Notes: generated by a model from the sequence alone, not told the origin. Numbered from the stretch's first letter, positions 1-7,779 are shown. The stretch: DNA of 18,545 nucleotides from Gracilibacillus alcaliphilus (GCF_016909015.1 NZ_JAFBFA010000055.1:1-18545); one strand, 5' to 3'. Numbers and translations: made by a program.

Positions 1-95
1 CAAGGATGGCGGATAAACGGCATAGGTATCCTCATGGCAAGAAAGAAAAATTGACGGACAAATAGGATTGTCTACTTGACAGATGCACGCACACC
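1..95 (+). repeat. Left copy of a 95-bp terminal inverted repeat
   Basis: Bases 1-95 are the exact reverse complement of bases 18451-18545, with the first mismatch at base 96. The repeat contains a TGACGGACAA motif at 52-61, the same half-site that forms the stems of the neighbouring 51-bp units, so it belongs to the same repeat family. A 19-codon ORF at 6-65 inside it has no independent support. The repeat could be a dispersed element copied in opposite orientations, or the shared node at which a short-read assembly was broken. The match itself is seen directly; its origin is inferred. Confidence 0.9.
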
Positions 96-299
96 GAAAT
101 GACAGACAACTTTTCGGCCTCCCTCGCTTTTTTGTCCGTCATATCCAAAATGACGGACAACTTTTCGGCCTTCCTCGCTTTTTTGTCCGTCATATCCAAA
201 ATGACGGACAACTTTTCGGCCTCCCGCGCTTTTTTGTCCGTCATACCCGAAATGACAGACAACTTTTCGGCCTCCCTCGCTCTTTTGTCCATCAAGTCA
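96..299 (+). repeat. Four tandem 51-bp palindromic units
   Basis: Units start at 96, 147, 198 and 249, exactly 51 bp apart, and differ at only a few positions. Each unit carries a 10-bp inverted repeat (TGACGGACAA ... TTGTCCGTCA, with single changes in units 1 and 4) around a roughly 22-nt centre rich in CTTTTCGGCC and CCTCGCTTTT. Each could fold as a hairpin on either strand. Because 51 is a multiple of three, open frames run through the array on both strands and encode 17-residue repeats. I read these as by-products of the repeat. Similar palindromes are scattered in intergenic DNA of Bacillaceae, to my recollection. There are no spacers, so this is not a CRISPR array. Confidence 0.9.
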
Positions 300-325
300 A
301 CGCTCATTTCGTCCGCTCCCCACCC

Positions 326-358
326 AAAAACCCGCAAGCTTCTTGTATCTTGCGGGTT
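326..358 (-). terminator. Rho-independent terminator of murB
   Basis: On the minus strand, 13 nt after the murB stop, a perfect 10-bp stem (AACCCGCAAG / CTTGCGGGTT) with a 10-nt loop is followed by a short run of five T. Position and polarity fit a murB terminator. The adjacent repeat array begins directly beyond it. Confidence 0.8.
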
Positions 359-370
359 GACAATCTGGTT

Positions 371-1282
371 CTAATCTTCACCTAGAATGCGAACTTCTCG
401 TTCTAGTTCTACATCAAAGCGAGCCTTGACTTCACGTTGGACCATTTCGATAACGGCGATATATTCCGTAGCGGTGGCATTATGTTTGTTGACGATAAAG
501 CCGGCGTGCTTGGTGGATACTTCTGCACCGCCTACCCCTTTGCCTTGCAGGTCGCAATCTTGAATTAGTTTCCCAGCGAAGTAACCTGGTGGGCGCTTGA
601 ATACACTTCCACATGAAGGGTACTCCAATGGTTGTTTAGATTCTCGCTTGTAGGTTAAGTCATCGATAACTGCTTTGATCTCCTCATATTTTCCTGGTTC
701 CAAATTAAATGTTGCTTCTAAGACAATATAATTTTTTGTTGGAATATTGCTGGTACGGTATGCCAGACCAAAGGATTCTGCTGGTAAACGATAGATATCT
801 CCCTCTTGATCGACAATCAGAGCACTTTCTAAGCAATCCTTTATCTCTCCGCCGTAAGCGCCGGCATTCATATATAAAGCACCGCCTACTGTACCTGGGA
901 TACCACAGGCAAATTCCAAGCCAGTTAAACTTTCTTGTAATGAAAAAAGGGAGGCATCAATGATACGGGCACCGCTGCCTGCTATCACTTTGTTACCTTC
1001 TCGATAAATATCTGTTAATTGCTTCAAGCTTAAAACAATTCCACGGATACCGCCATCACGGACAATCACATTGGAGCCATTTCCCAATAAAGTAAATGGG
1101 ATCTCGGTTTGATTGGCATAACGAATAACCGCCTGTACTTCTTCTACAGTCGATGGTGTCACAAAGAAGTCTGCCTTCCCACCTAACTTCGTATACGTAT
1201 GATTCTTTAATGGTTCATCTATTAAAAAATGTCCTTCTAGCAATATTTGTTCTAATTCCTTTATTATAAATTGTTTATCCAA
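371..1282 (-). CDS. murB: UDP-N-acetylenolpyruvoylglucosamine reductase (MurB)
   Basis: MurB is a cytoplasmic FAD enzyme that uses NADPH to reduce UDP-GlcNAc-enolpyruvate to UDP-MurNAc, the second committed step of peptidoglycan synthesis. The 303-residue product has the family's usual length. It shows an N-terminal NHTYTKLGG motif (27-35), the FAD-binding GNGSN (67-71), GLEFACGIPGTVGGA (121-135), and the catalytic trio Arg176 (AYRTS), Ser226 (SCGSVFKRP) and Glu296 near the C-terminus. The start is TTG at 1282. An AAAGGA site lies about 9 nt upstream, and the one nearby ATG in that frame region hits a stop at once. The gene stands alone, with its own terminator, and is separated from argF by about 360 nt. 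A near-copy of the terminus of the 7628-7779 element lies in its leader. Identification is firm. Confidence 0.97.
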   Translation of the reverse strand: MDKQFIIKELEQILLEGHFLIDEPLKNHTYTKLGGKADFFVTPSTVEEVQAVIRYANQTEIPFTLLGNGSNVIVRDGGIRGIVLSLKQLTDIYREGNKVIAGSGARIIDASLFSLQESLTGLEFACGIPGTVGGALYMNAGAYGGEIKDCLESALIVDQEGDIYRLPAESFGLAYRTSNIPTKNYIVLEATFNLEPGKYEEIKAVIDDLTYKRESKQPLEYPSCGSVFKRPPGYFAGKLIQDCDLQGKGVGGAEVSTKHAGFIVNKHNATATEYIAVIEMVQREVKARFDVELEREVRILGED

Positions 1283-1309
1283 TCTAATCCATCCTTTAAA
1301 TTTCTCTAC

Positions 1310-1365
1310 AAAGTGAAACTTCCACTAAAAACCCAAACATCAGAAATTTCTCTTTCACTGATGTA
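1310..1365 (-). other. Structured murB leader with partial IS605-like terminus
   Basis: Bases 1310-1323 read GGAAGTTTCACTTT on the minus strand, identical over 14 nt and in the same orientation to the terminus of the element at 7628-7779. A CATCAG ... CTGATG hairpin lies next to it (1348-1365 region). It may be a worn copy of that element, or chance. It falls in the 5' untranslated region of murB. Confidence 0.3.
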
Positions 1366-1438
1366 GCAGTGTATATTGTCCGAATTTTGTCAGCGGTCTT
1401 TTTTATTCCCATATTTAAAAATCCAGCCAACTTACTAC

Positions 1439-1467
1439 ATTATACGATATCTATGCGACAATCATGC
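1439..1467 (-). promoter_or_regulatory. Possible murB promoter
   Basis: A consensus -10 (TATAAT) lies at 1439-1444 on the minus strand, with only a weak -35 (GCATGA) at 17-bp spacing. Transcription from here would give a leader of about 150 nt before the TTG start. The remaining gene-free stretch between murB and argF (about 1470-1615) shows nothing I can name. Confidence 0.35.
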
Positions 1468-1619
1468 TTTATTTCACCACAATTATCCTATATTATAGCA
1501 AGAATCAATTATGAACTGCAAATTTAACTACGGTGAGGCTTATCGTTGTGTTAAAAGCTTCGCTTGGCTTTTTTTCTATATGTCGGTTCAAACCGCAGTT
1601 GTCTCATTTCTTATCACGT

Positions 1620-1652
1620 AAAAAAAAGCTAGACCTTCAAAGAGATCTAGCT
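1620..1652 (-). terminator. Terminator of carA-carB-argF, overlapping the argF stop
   Basis: On the minus strand, AGCTAGATCT pairs with AGGTCTAGCT (10 bp, one G-U) around a 6-nt loop, followed by eight T. The argF stop codon TAG (1647-1649) lies inside the 5' arm of the stem, so terminating ribosomes would sit on the hairpin. Confidence 0.92.
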
Positions 1653-2582
1653 CATTAATGCAACCATCAATGCCTTTTGGGCATGTAATCTGTTCTCTGC
1701 TTCTTGGAAAACAACGGATTGCGGACCATCAATAATATCGGCCGTTACTTCTTCACCACGATGTGCTGGCAGACAGTGCATAAAAATAGCATCTGGCTTG
1801 GCATGGGCAAACAATTCACCATTGACTTGATAATAGGCAAATGCTTTTTCCCGCTCTTTTTGCTCTTCTTCTTGCCCCATACTTGCCCAAACATCAGCAT
1901 AAATGACATCGGCATCCTTTACTGCTTCCACCGCATCTTCTGTGACTAATACTTCCGTCCCATTTGCAAATGAACTGGCTAATTCGGTAATTTCTGCTTT
2001 TGGCTGATAGTCTTTAGGCGCTGCAATTGCCACGTCTAGGCCCATTTTGGCACTGCCGATCATCAAAGAATGAGCCATATTGTTACCATCCCCAATATAG
2101 GCCAGTTTTAGTCCTTCTAATGAGCCTTTTACTTCTTGAATTGTCTGTAAATCGGCCAACACTTGACACGGGTGAAAGTCATCGGTTAATCCATTAATAA
2201 CTGGGATCGAGGCATTTTCCGCCAATTCTTCCACATCCTTTTGGGCAAACGTCCGAATCATAATTCCATCTAAATAACCGGACAACACCTTAGCTGTATC
2301 GGAAATCGGCTCGCCTCTGCCTAGCTGGATATCATTAGAGCTAAGGAAAAGCCCCATTCCGCCTAACTGGTAGATCCCTGTTTCAAAAGACACTCTCGTT
2401 CGTGTCGATGACTTCTCGAAGATCATTCCTAATGTTTTTCCCTGTAATGGCTGATAAGGGATGCCTTTTTTCTGTTTATCTTTTATTTGTGCTGCTAATT
2501 CTAATATATAAGCAATTTCAGCCTTGGAATAATCCGCTAATGTCAGCAGGTCTCTTCCTTTTAGTTGTTCTTTAAAACTCAT
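1647..2582 (-). CDS. argF: Ornithine carbamoyltransferase (ArgF)
   Basis: ArgF transfers the carbamoyl group from carbamoyl phosphate to ornithine, giving citrulline, in the cytoplasm as a trimer. From the ATG at 2582 the product is 311 residues, typical for the family. It shows the carbamoyl-phosphate loop STRTR (59-63), HPCQ in the middle (DDFHPCQVLADLQT) and the ornithine-binding HCLPAHRG near the C-terminus. An in-frame GTG exists at 2594, but it overlaps the GGAG ribosome site. The ATG at 2582 shares the sequence ATGA with the carB stop and sits about 11 nt after GAAGGAG, so I chose it. This overlap implies translational coupling to carB. Adjacency to carAB marks that synthetase as the arginine-dedicated one. 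Confidence 0.97.
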   Translation of the reverse strand: MSFKEQLKGRDLLTLADYSKAEIAYILELAAQIKDKQKKGIPYQPLQGKTLGMIFEKSSTRTRVSFETGIYQLGGMGLFLSSNDIQLGRGEPISDTAKVLSGYLDGIMIRTFAQKDVEELAENASIPVINGLTDDFHPCQVLADLQTIQEVKGSLEGLKLAYIGDGNNMAHSLMIGSAKMGLDVAIAAPKDYQPKAEITELASSFANGTEVLVTEDAVEAVKDADVIYADVWASMGQEEEQKEREKAFAYYQVNGELFAHAKPDAIFMHCLPAHRGEEVTADIIDGPQSVVFQEAENRLHAQKALMVALMS

Positions 2583-5500
2583 GACGTCATACACTCCTTC
2601 TTATTTAGATCTGGTTGACTGCGACGATATTGCTGAATCGAAATAGGTGCTTCTAGTATTGCTTTTGTTGCTGTGATATAAGCGGTTAATGTGTCATTGG
2701 CCGTAAAATGTAAGGTATCTGAACGTAAGGCTGCTTCGCGTAATAGGGCATGTGCATCCCGCTCGCCATTTCGGTACGTATCGACAATCAACTGATATTT
2801 TTCTTCCAGACAGGCTTGCTCTGCTTCTGTCAGTGCAACGACTTTCGCCGCTACCCCTTTTTCTTTCAATAATTCAGCTGTTGTTTGATCTGCCTCTATC
2901 GATACTGACAAAGATTGCAGTTGTACTGCTAGTTGGTCATCTACTTTTTCTAAAGATAGATAGATCACATCATTCGCAGAAAGTGATTGTAAACTATCTT
3001 CCTTCCAACCGAATGCCTTTGCCATTGCTTGCTCCACGGTAGAACCGAGGCCAATTGCTTCTCCTGTTGATTTCATTTCCGGCCCTAGAATAGGATCAAC
3101 ACCTGGCAGTTTATTGGTAGAGAAAACAGGCATTTTCACCGCATAAAAAGGTACTTCTTGATGTAAACCAAGCTGCCACTCTTGATCTGCTAAAGCTTCT
3201 CCCATTTGTACTCGAGTAGCAAGGTCGATCATCGGTACGCCGGTGACCTTGCTCGAAATCGGAACGGTACGAGAGGCTCGGGGATTAACTTCCAGCACAT
3301 AAATTGTTTCGCGATCGGCGCTTAAGACAAACTGGATATTCATAATTCCTTTTATGTTTAATTCTTTGGCTATATGTTTGGTATATTGTTCAATCGTCTG
3401 TTTATGTTTCTCTGTTAAGCTTGGTGCTGGAAAAATAGCAATACTGTCGCCAGAATGTACGCCTGCCTTTTCAACATGTTCATATATACCAGGGATTAAG
3501 ACATCTCCCCCGTCACAAACGGCGTCGATTTCCACCTCATATCCTTCCAAATAATGATCAATCAGTAGTGGAAAAATACGATCCCCATGAGCATTGGCTT
3601 GTAATGTTGATAAATATTCTGTTAATTGTTCTTCATGATGTAAAATCACCATCCCTTGACCGCCAATTACATAAGACGGACGCAAAAGAATCGGATAACC
3701 GATCTTCTCAGCTACATCCTTCGCCTCTGCGACTGCCATAACAGTGTCTCCAGGGATATGAGGAATGTTTAATTTCTGTAATAACTGATAAAACAAGTCA
3801 CGATCTTCGACTGCTTCGATTGCTTTTAATTCGGTGCCGGCAATCTTCACACCTGCCTGTTGCAAACCTTCTGCCAGATTAATAGCAGTCTGTCCGCCGA
3901 ACTGAACCAATACCTCTTCTGCTTGTTCTTTGTTGACAACATGCAGAACATCTTCTGTCGTTAACGGTTCAAAATAAAGATGATCGGCCGTATTAAAATC
4001 GGTGCTGACTGTTTCCGGGTTATTGTTAATCACGACAGCGTCAATTCCTTGATCTTGTAATGATTTCGCTGCATGTACCGAGCAATAATCAAATTCTACG
4101 CCTTGTCCAATTCGGATAGGGCCAGAGCCAAGTACGACTATTCTTTTTTCTCCTTCTAACGGTGCTACCTCATCATATTCGTTCCAAGTACTATAAAAAT
4201 ATGGTGTTTCTGCCGAGAATTCAGCGGCACAAGTATCTACCATTTTATAGGATGGTGCCAGCTGCTCTGCCTTGATTTTTTGCTGTAGCTGCTGCATATC
4301 GACTTGCAACAGCTTTGCCAAAGTGATATCCGACATACCAAATGCCTTGGCTGCTTTAACATCTTGAACTGTCACATTCTGCCATTGTTTCTGTTTGATT
4401 ACATTTTCCTGTTTAATCATCTCCGCTAGTTCATGCAGAAAATAGTTATTAATCAGGGTGATTTCATGGATTTGTTCTACGGTCATTCCTCTGCGCAAGG
4501 CCTCCGCTACTATAAATAAGCGTTGATCTGTTGCTTGATCTAATGCCTGCACTAATGCTTGATCAGATAATTTCTCGGTACCAGGCAAGTGCAAGGAATC
4601 CAAACCAATTTCTAAGGAGCGAATTGCCTTATGAATGGCCATTGGGAAATTACGGGCTAAGGCCATTACTTCTCCTGTTGCCTTCATTTGTGTACCTAGC
4701 AGCCGGTCAGCCTGTGTAAATTTATCAAAAGGCCAGCGCGGAATCTTAGCGGCAATATAGTCAATAGCTGGTTCAAAGCTGGCATACGTATCACCTGTTA
4801 TTGGATTAATTACCTCATCAAGATGATATCCTAGTGCCACTTTGGCAGCAATTCGGGCGATTGGATAACCGGTCGCTTTTGAAGCCAAGGCACTGGAACG
4901 ACTCACTCGCGGATTAACTTCGATAATAATATAGTCATCATTCTCCGGATTCAAAGCAAATTGAATATTACAGCCGCCTATAACCCCCAGCTCTTGGATT
5001 ACCTTCAAGGATGACGTTCTCAGCATTTGATACTGACGGTCAGTCAAAGTCTGGGAAGGTGCGACCACAATACTATCTCCTGTATGAACCCCAACCGGAT
5101 CAAAATTCTCCATATTACAGACAATGATGCACGTATCATTATCATCACGCATTACTTCATATTCAATTTCCTTCCATCCCTTTACACTTTGTTCGATTAA
5201 AACTTGATTAATCGGACTGTAATGCAAACCGTTTTTCACAATTGTCCGTAATTCAGCCTCGTGATTGGCAATTCCACCTCCTGCTCCGCCAAGCGTATAG
5301 GCAGGACGAACAATAATCGGATAACCAATTTGATTAGCAAAGGCGACCGCCTCCTCCATCGAAGAAGTAGATAGACTTTCGGCAATTGGTTCCTTAATAG
5401 CCTTCATCATTGATTTAAAAATTTCCCTGTCTTCTCCTTTTTGGATCGTCTCTAAAGGTGTCCCCAATAAGGTCACTTGGTATTTCTCTAACACCTCAGC

Positions 5501-5812
5501 CTCTCCAAGTAAAACCGCCATATTCAATCCTGTTTGGCCTCCCAATGTGGGCAAGATGCCATCAGGACGCTCTTTATCAATAATTTTTGTAATTGACTCA
5601 CATGTAAGTGGTTCTAAATACACCTTGTCGGCAATATTTTCATCAGTCATAATCGTTGCTGGATTATTGTTAACGAGAATGACCTCGACACCTTCTTCTT
5701 TGAGTGCCAAACACGCCTGGGTGCCAGCATAATCAAATTCAGCCGCCTGCCCGATCACAATCGGGCCGGAACCAATGACAAGTACTTTCTTCATGTCTTC
5801 CATCTTAGGCAT
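2579..5812 (-). CDS. carB: Carbamoyl-phosphate synthase large subunit (arginine operon)
   Basis: CarB uses ammonia delivered from CarA, bicarbonate and two ATP to make carbamoyl phosphate. From the ATG at 5812 the protein has 1077 residues. It contains the usual duplicated ATP-grasp plan: a first half beginning KKVLVIGSGPIVIGQ with AEFDYAGTQ, a helical oligomerisation segment near 400-550, a second half beginning near 555 with RIVVLGSGPIRIGQGVEFDY, and a C-terminal MGS-like regulatory domain from about 935. The open frame extends 11 codons further upstream. The chosen start has a GGGAG site 9 nt away and matches the family's N-terminus. It overlaps the carA stop by 8 nt (ATGCCTAA). The 3' end overlaps argF by 4 nt. 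Linkage to argF suggests a role in arginine rather than pyrimidine synthesis. Confidence 0.97.
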   Translation of the reverse strand: MPKMEDMKKVLVIGSGPIVIGQAAEFDYAGTQACLALKEEGVEVILVNNNPATIMTDENIADKVYLEPLTCESITKIIDKERPDGILPTLGGQTGLNMAVLLGEAEVLEKYQVTLLGTPLETIQKGEDREIFKSMMKAIKEPIAESLSTSSMEEAVAFANQIGYPIIVRPAYTLGGAGGGIANHEAELRTIVKNGLHYSPINQVLIEQSVKGWKEIEYEVMRDDNDTCIIVCNMENFDPVGVHTGDSIVVAPSQTLTDRQYQMLRTSSLKVIQELGVIGGCNIQFALNPENDDYIIIEVNPRVSRSSALASKATGYPIARIAAKVALGYHLDEVINPITGDTYASFEPAIDYIAAKIPRWPFDKFTQADRLLGTQMKATGEVMALARNFPMAIHKAIRSLEIGLDSLHLPGTEKLSDQALVQALDQATDQRLFIVAEALRRGMTVEQIHEITLINNYFLHELAEMIKQENVIKQKQWQNVTVQDVKAAKAFGMSDITLAKLLQVDMQQLQQKIKAEQLAPSYKMVDTCAAEFSAETPYFYSTWNEYDEVAPLEGEKRIVVLGSGPIRIGQGVEFDYCSVHAAKSLQDQGIDAVVINNNPETVSTDFNTADHLYFEPLTTEDVLHVVNKEQAEEVLVQFGGQTAINLAEGLQQAGVKIAGTELKAIEAVEDRDLFYQLLQKLNIPHIPGDTVMAVAEAKDVAEKIGYPILLRPSYVIGGQGMVILHHEEQLTEYLSTLQANAHGDRIFPLLIDHYLEGYEVEIDAVCDGGDVLIPGIYEHVEKAGVHSGDSIAIFPAPSLTEKHKQTIEQYTKHIAKELNIKGIMNIQFVLSADRETIYVLEVNPRASRTVPISSKVTGVPMIDLATRVQMGEALADQEWQLGLHQEVPFYAVKMPVFSTNKLPGVDPILGPEMKSTGEAIGLGSTVEQAMAKAFGWKEDSLQSLSANDVIYLSLEKVDDQLAVQLQSLSVSIEADQTTAELLKEKGVAAKVVALTEAEQACLEEKYQLIVDTYRNGERDAHALLREAALRSDTLHFTANDTLTAYITATKAILEAPISIQQYRRSQPDLNKKECMTS

Positions 5813-6890
5813 GTTGTTTCGCTCCCTTAGTAATATACTGCTCAATAAAATCTACAAATAGATGATGGGTATCAATTGGGCCAGGATGTGCCTCTGGATG
5901 AAATTGGACACTCATCAGTGGTTTTGTTTTATGTTTAATGCCTTCTACCGATTTATCATTTACATTGATATGAGTTACTTCCCAATCGTTACTATTAACA
6001 GAATCATAATCCACGACATAGCCATGGTTCTGTGAAGTCATCATCACTTTACCAGTTTGCAAGTCTTTCACAGGATGATTGCTTCCTCGGTGTCCATATG
6101 GCAATCGCTTAGTAGTTGCTCCATGCGCTAAGGCAAGCAGTTGATGCCCCAAGCAAATCCCCATGGTCGGAAAGCTTTCCGAAATTTGTTTAATGGAAAG
6201 AGATAAATGAGCCAATGATTTCGGGTCCCCAGGGCCATTTGACAATAGAACGCCATCTGGATCCAGTGATTGAACCTCAATAAATGATGTATTATATGGT
6301 ACAACAGTCACATCACAACCAAGTTTGACAAGAGAATGAGTTATCGAATGTTTATAGCCAAAATCAATAACTACTACATGTGGTGCATCTGGCTGATTGG
6401 TTCGGTAGCTTACTTTATCCTGAACAGATACGGTTGCCACTATATCACGGTTCACACTAGTGTTGACTGGTTTATCAGCAGGATCAGACGTGATTTTGCC
6501 GTATACCTCGCCATGCTCACGAATAATTCGGGTTAATGCCCGTGTATCAATCTGTGATAAAGCTGGAATCTGATATTCTTCCAGCATGTCTATCAATGTA
6601 TGGGTTGATTCATAATGTTCTGGATGTTGACTAATCGTTGAAACAAGGAATCCCTTCAAGGATGGCTTCACACTTTCATAATCGATTTCATTCCAGCCAT
6701 AGTTACCAATCAAAGGATAGGTCATCGTTACGATTTGTCCTGCATAAGAAGGATCTGTCATGACTTCTTGGTATCCTGTCATCGCTGTATTAAACACCAA
6801 TTCACCTTCTGTTTGTTTAGGTGACCCAATCCACTTGCCTTCTAATACATCGCCTGTATGTAAAACAAGATATCCTGTTAATTCCTTCAT
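5805..6890 (-). CDS. carA: Carbamoyl-phosphate synthase small (glutaminase) subunit
   Basis: CarA hydrolyses glutamine and channels ammonia to CarB. The 361-residue product has the CarA-specific N-terminal domain (about 1-165) and a class I glutamine amidotransferase domain (about 170-355). The triad is visible as Cys246 (MGICLGHQ), His331 and Glu333 (QFHPEAHPGP). The SNGPGDP oxyanion motif lies at 217-223. The start ATG at 6890 is preceded by TGGAGGA with 8-nt spacing. It is the first gene of carA-carB-argF and has an AT-rich upstream region with a consensus -10. Arginine repression through ArgR/AhrC would be expected from B. subtilis, but the operator here is not clear. Confidence 0.97.
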   Translation of the reverse strand: MKELTGYLVLHTGDVLEGKWIGSPKQTEGELVFNTAMTGYQEVMTDPSYAGQIVTMTYPLIGNYGWNEIDYESVKPSLKGFLVSTISQHPEHYESTHTLIDMLEEYQIPALSQIDTRALTRIIREHGEVYGKITSDPADKPVNTSVNRDIVATVSVQDKVSYRTNQPDAPHVVVIDFGYKHSITHSLVKLGCDVTVVPYNTSFIEVQSLDPDGVLLSNGPGDPKSLAHLSLSIKQISESFPTMGICLGHQLLALAHGATTKRLPYGHRGSNHPVKDLQTGKVMMTSQNHGYVVDYDSVNSNDWEVTHINVNDKSVEGIKHKTKPLMSVQFHPEAHPGPIDTHHLFVDFIEQYITKGAKQHA

Positions 6891-6940
6891 GATCTGGTTC
6901 CTCCAATACCTCGCAAATTTTCTTTCTTTGTATATTTATA

Positions 6941-6982
6941 ATTATACTATATAATTTATATTTATGCATTTATTTTTTAAAA
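6941..6982 (-). promoter_or_regulatory. carA promoter region, possible weak ARG box
   Basis: A perfect TATAAT (6941-6946, minus strand) lies about 50 nt upstream of carA, with no recognisable -35 at 16-18 bp. The sequence overlapping the expected -35 (TGCATAAATATAAATTA) loosely resembles the Bacillus ARG box. Promoter assignment is fair; the operator is a guess. Confidence 0.4.
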
Positions 6983-7210
6983 TATCTTGCTAACTTTTTT
7001 AGAAATTGTTTATGATACAAGCTTTTGTGGTATATATTGTATAGAATAAAGTTCCTATCAACATTATCTTAACAATGGATTAGCGTCCATTATCCTCTGC
7101 TTTTATCAACCCATAAACTTGCTCGCCGAACGCCTATTGGAATAAACATATCCATTGGAAGTTTTATGAATACTCATTAATTGGAGATATTATAAAAAGG
7201 AGTGATGGAG

Positions 7211-7294
7211 ATGCCAATAAAAAAGGTACTGCTGATCAATGCAGGTATTTTAGCAGTTCTTATTGTCATTCTGGTCATCTTTTTTTTCCTCTAA
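7211..7294 (+). CDS. 27-residue single-pass membrane miniprotein
   Basis: This short frame encodes 27 residues: a basic start (MPIKK) followed by an unbroken hydrophobic stretch rich in L, I, V and F up to the stop. It would make one transmembrane helix with the N-terminus inside. The start ATG at 7211 has AAGGAG exactly 8 nt upstream, whereas the ATG at 7205 is only 2 nt from it. The near-ideal ribosome site and the even hydrophobicity are the case for a real gene. I recognise no family. It lies alone between carA (divergent) and the broken methyltransferase (convergent). About 240 nt upstream (6970-7200) hold only AT-rich DNA and a 6-bp hairpin at 7074-7091. Confidence 0.6.
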   Translation: MPIKKVLLINAGILAVLIVILVIFFFL

Positions 7295-7611
7295 CCATTC
7301 CTCTTTTCAAAGCACTAATAGTTGTAAACCATACTATTCTTTCATCAAATAAATATCTTCTATCATTTTTTTGACACTGCTTTTACCATGAGGAAATGAG
7401 GATTGGTCATCAAATAGTTATACGCATCTTCTTTCATTTCTTGCAACATCTGTTGCGGCTGGGGTTCCATTAGCTTATCGAGATAGAACCATCGCGTTGT
7501 GTCATTGACAATACGTTGCATGGGTCTTCGGTAAAAGCTGACATCAACGGTACTATTCGTTTTTTTCCAGGTTTCTGTAAGGAATTGTGTATGAAAATAA
7601 CTCTCACAGTG

Positions 7612-7770
7612 GTGCTTGGTATAGTCCATAAAGTGAAACTTCCTTCAGTGGGGGTTTTCTTCCCCCACTGAAGGTTAGTTGAACCAATCGGGCCGTTACT
7701 GGCTGCTGGATCTCCCACTTAGGAATAACATGTTTCCTTCACTTTTTGAAGTGGGAGTCTTACAGCCAGT
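7612..7770 (-). ncRNA. Candidate omega RNA (TnpB guide RNA) scaffold plus guide
   Basis: Read along the minus strand, the loop of the CTCCCACTT hairpin contains AAAGTGAA (7738-7745). It is fully complementary to TTCACTTT (7630-7637) at the extreme 3' end of the element. This closes a pseudoknot over the 13-bp hairpin, the layout known for TnpB omega RNAs, in which the 3' end is followed directly by the guide. The guide would be the flanking gene sequence from 7627 downward (GGACTATACCAAGCAC). Transcription could come from the methyltransferase promoter. No tnpB lies in the window, so function would need a nuclease elsewhere. The pairing is seen directly; the RNA role is inferred. Confidence 0.45.
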
Positions 7771-7779
7771 TACACTGCG
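7628..7779 (-). mobile_element. 152-bp non-autonomous element, IS200/IS605-like
   Basis: The element is defined by the reading frame it interrupts. The gene side ends in TTTAT (7780-7784) and the element's own 3' end is also TTTAT (7628-7632). There is no ORF inside. On the minus strand it contains ACTGGCTG/CAGCCAGT (7763-7770 with 7698-7705), CTCCCACTT/AAGTGGGAG (7749-7757 with 7712-7720) and a perfect 13-bp hairpin CCTTCAGTGGGGG/CCCCCACTGAAGG (7662-7674 with 7642-7654). Insertion 3' of a short AT-rich pentamer and hairpin ends without long terminal inverted repeats suit IS200/IS605 derivatives. I also recall GGAAGTTTCACTTTAT as a right end of Bacillus elements that carry tnpB. The alternative is another miniature element with a 5-bp TTTAT target duplication; the ends AGTGTAACT and AGTGAAACT are weakly inverted. 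Confidence 0.7.

Noticed and set aside
6..65. 19-codon frame inside the left terminal repeat (also in the right copy)
   Set aside because: It is short and basic, lies entirely inside a repeat, has only a marginal AAGG upstream, and lacks support outside the repeat.
96..299. CRISPR-like repeated array
   Set aside because: The units are directly contiguous with no variable spacers, and no cas gene is present.
32..385. Open frames of about 90-100 codons on both strands with 17-residue repeats
   Set aside because: They exist only because the 51-bp DNA repeat is a multiple of three. They overlap each other on both strands and lack ribosome sites.
1540..1578. Terminator-like AAGCTTCGCTT plus T run downstream of argF
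   Set aside because: The stem is only four pairs. The true argF terminator at 1620-1652 already precedes it, and no plus-strand gene ends here.
2583..2594. GTG start of argF four codons upstream
   Set aside because: It overlaps its own GGAG site. The ATG at 2582 overlaps the carB stop as ATGA and fits the family's N-terminus.
5813..5845. Longer carB start
   Set aside because: The added 11 residues lie within carA, have no ribosome site and are not part of the conserved N-terminus.
7363..7629. Independent 88-residue protein
   Set aside because: Its sequence continues the methyltransferase family from the N-terminal half. Its ATG is the internal Met149 of the intact gene, and the apparent ribosome site comes from the inserted element.
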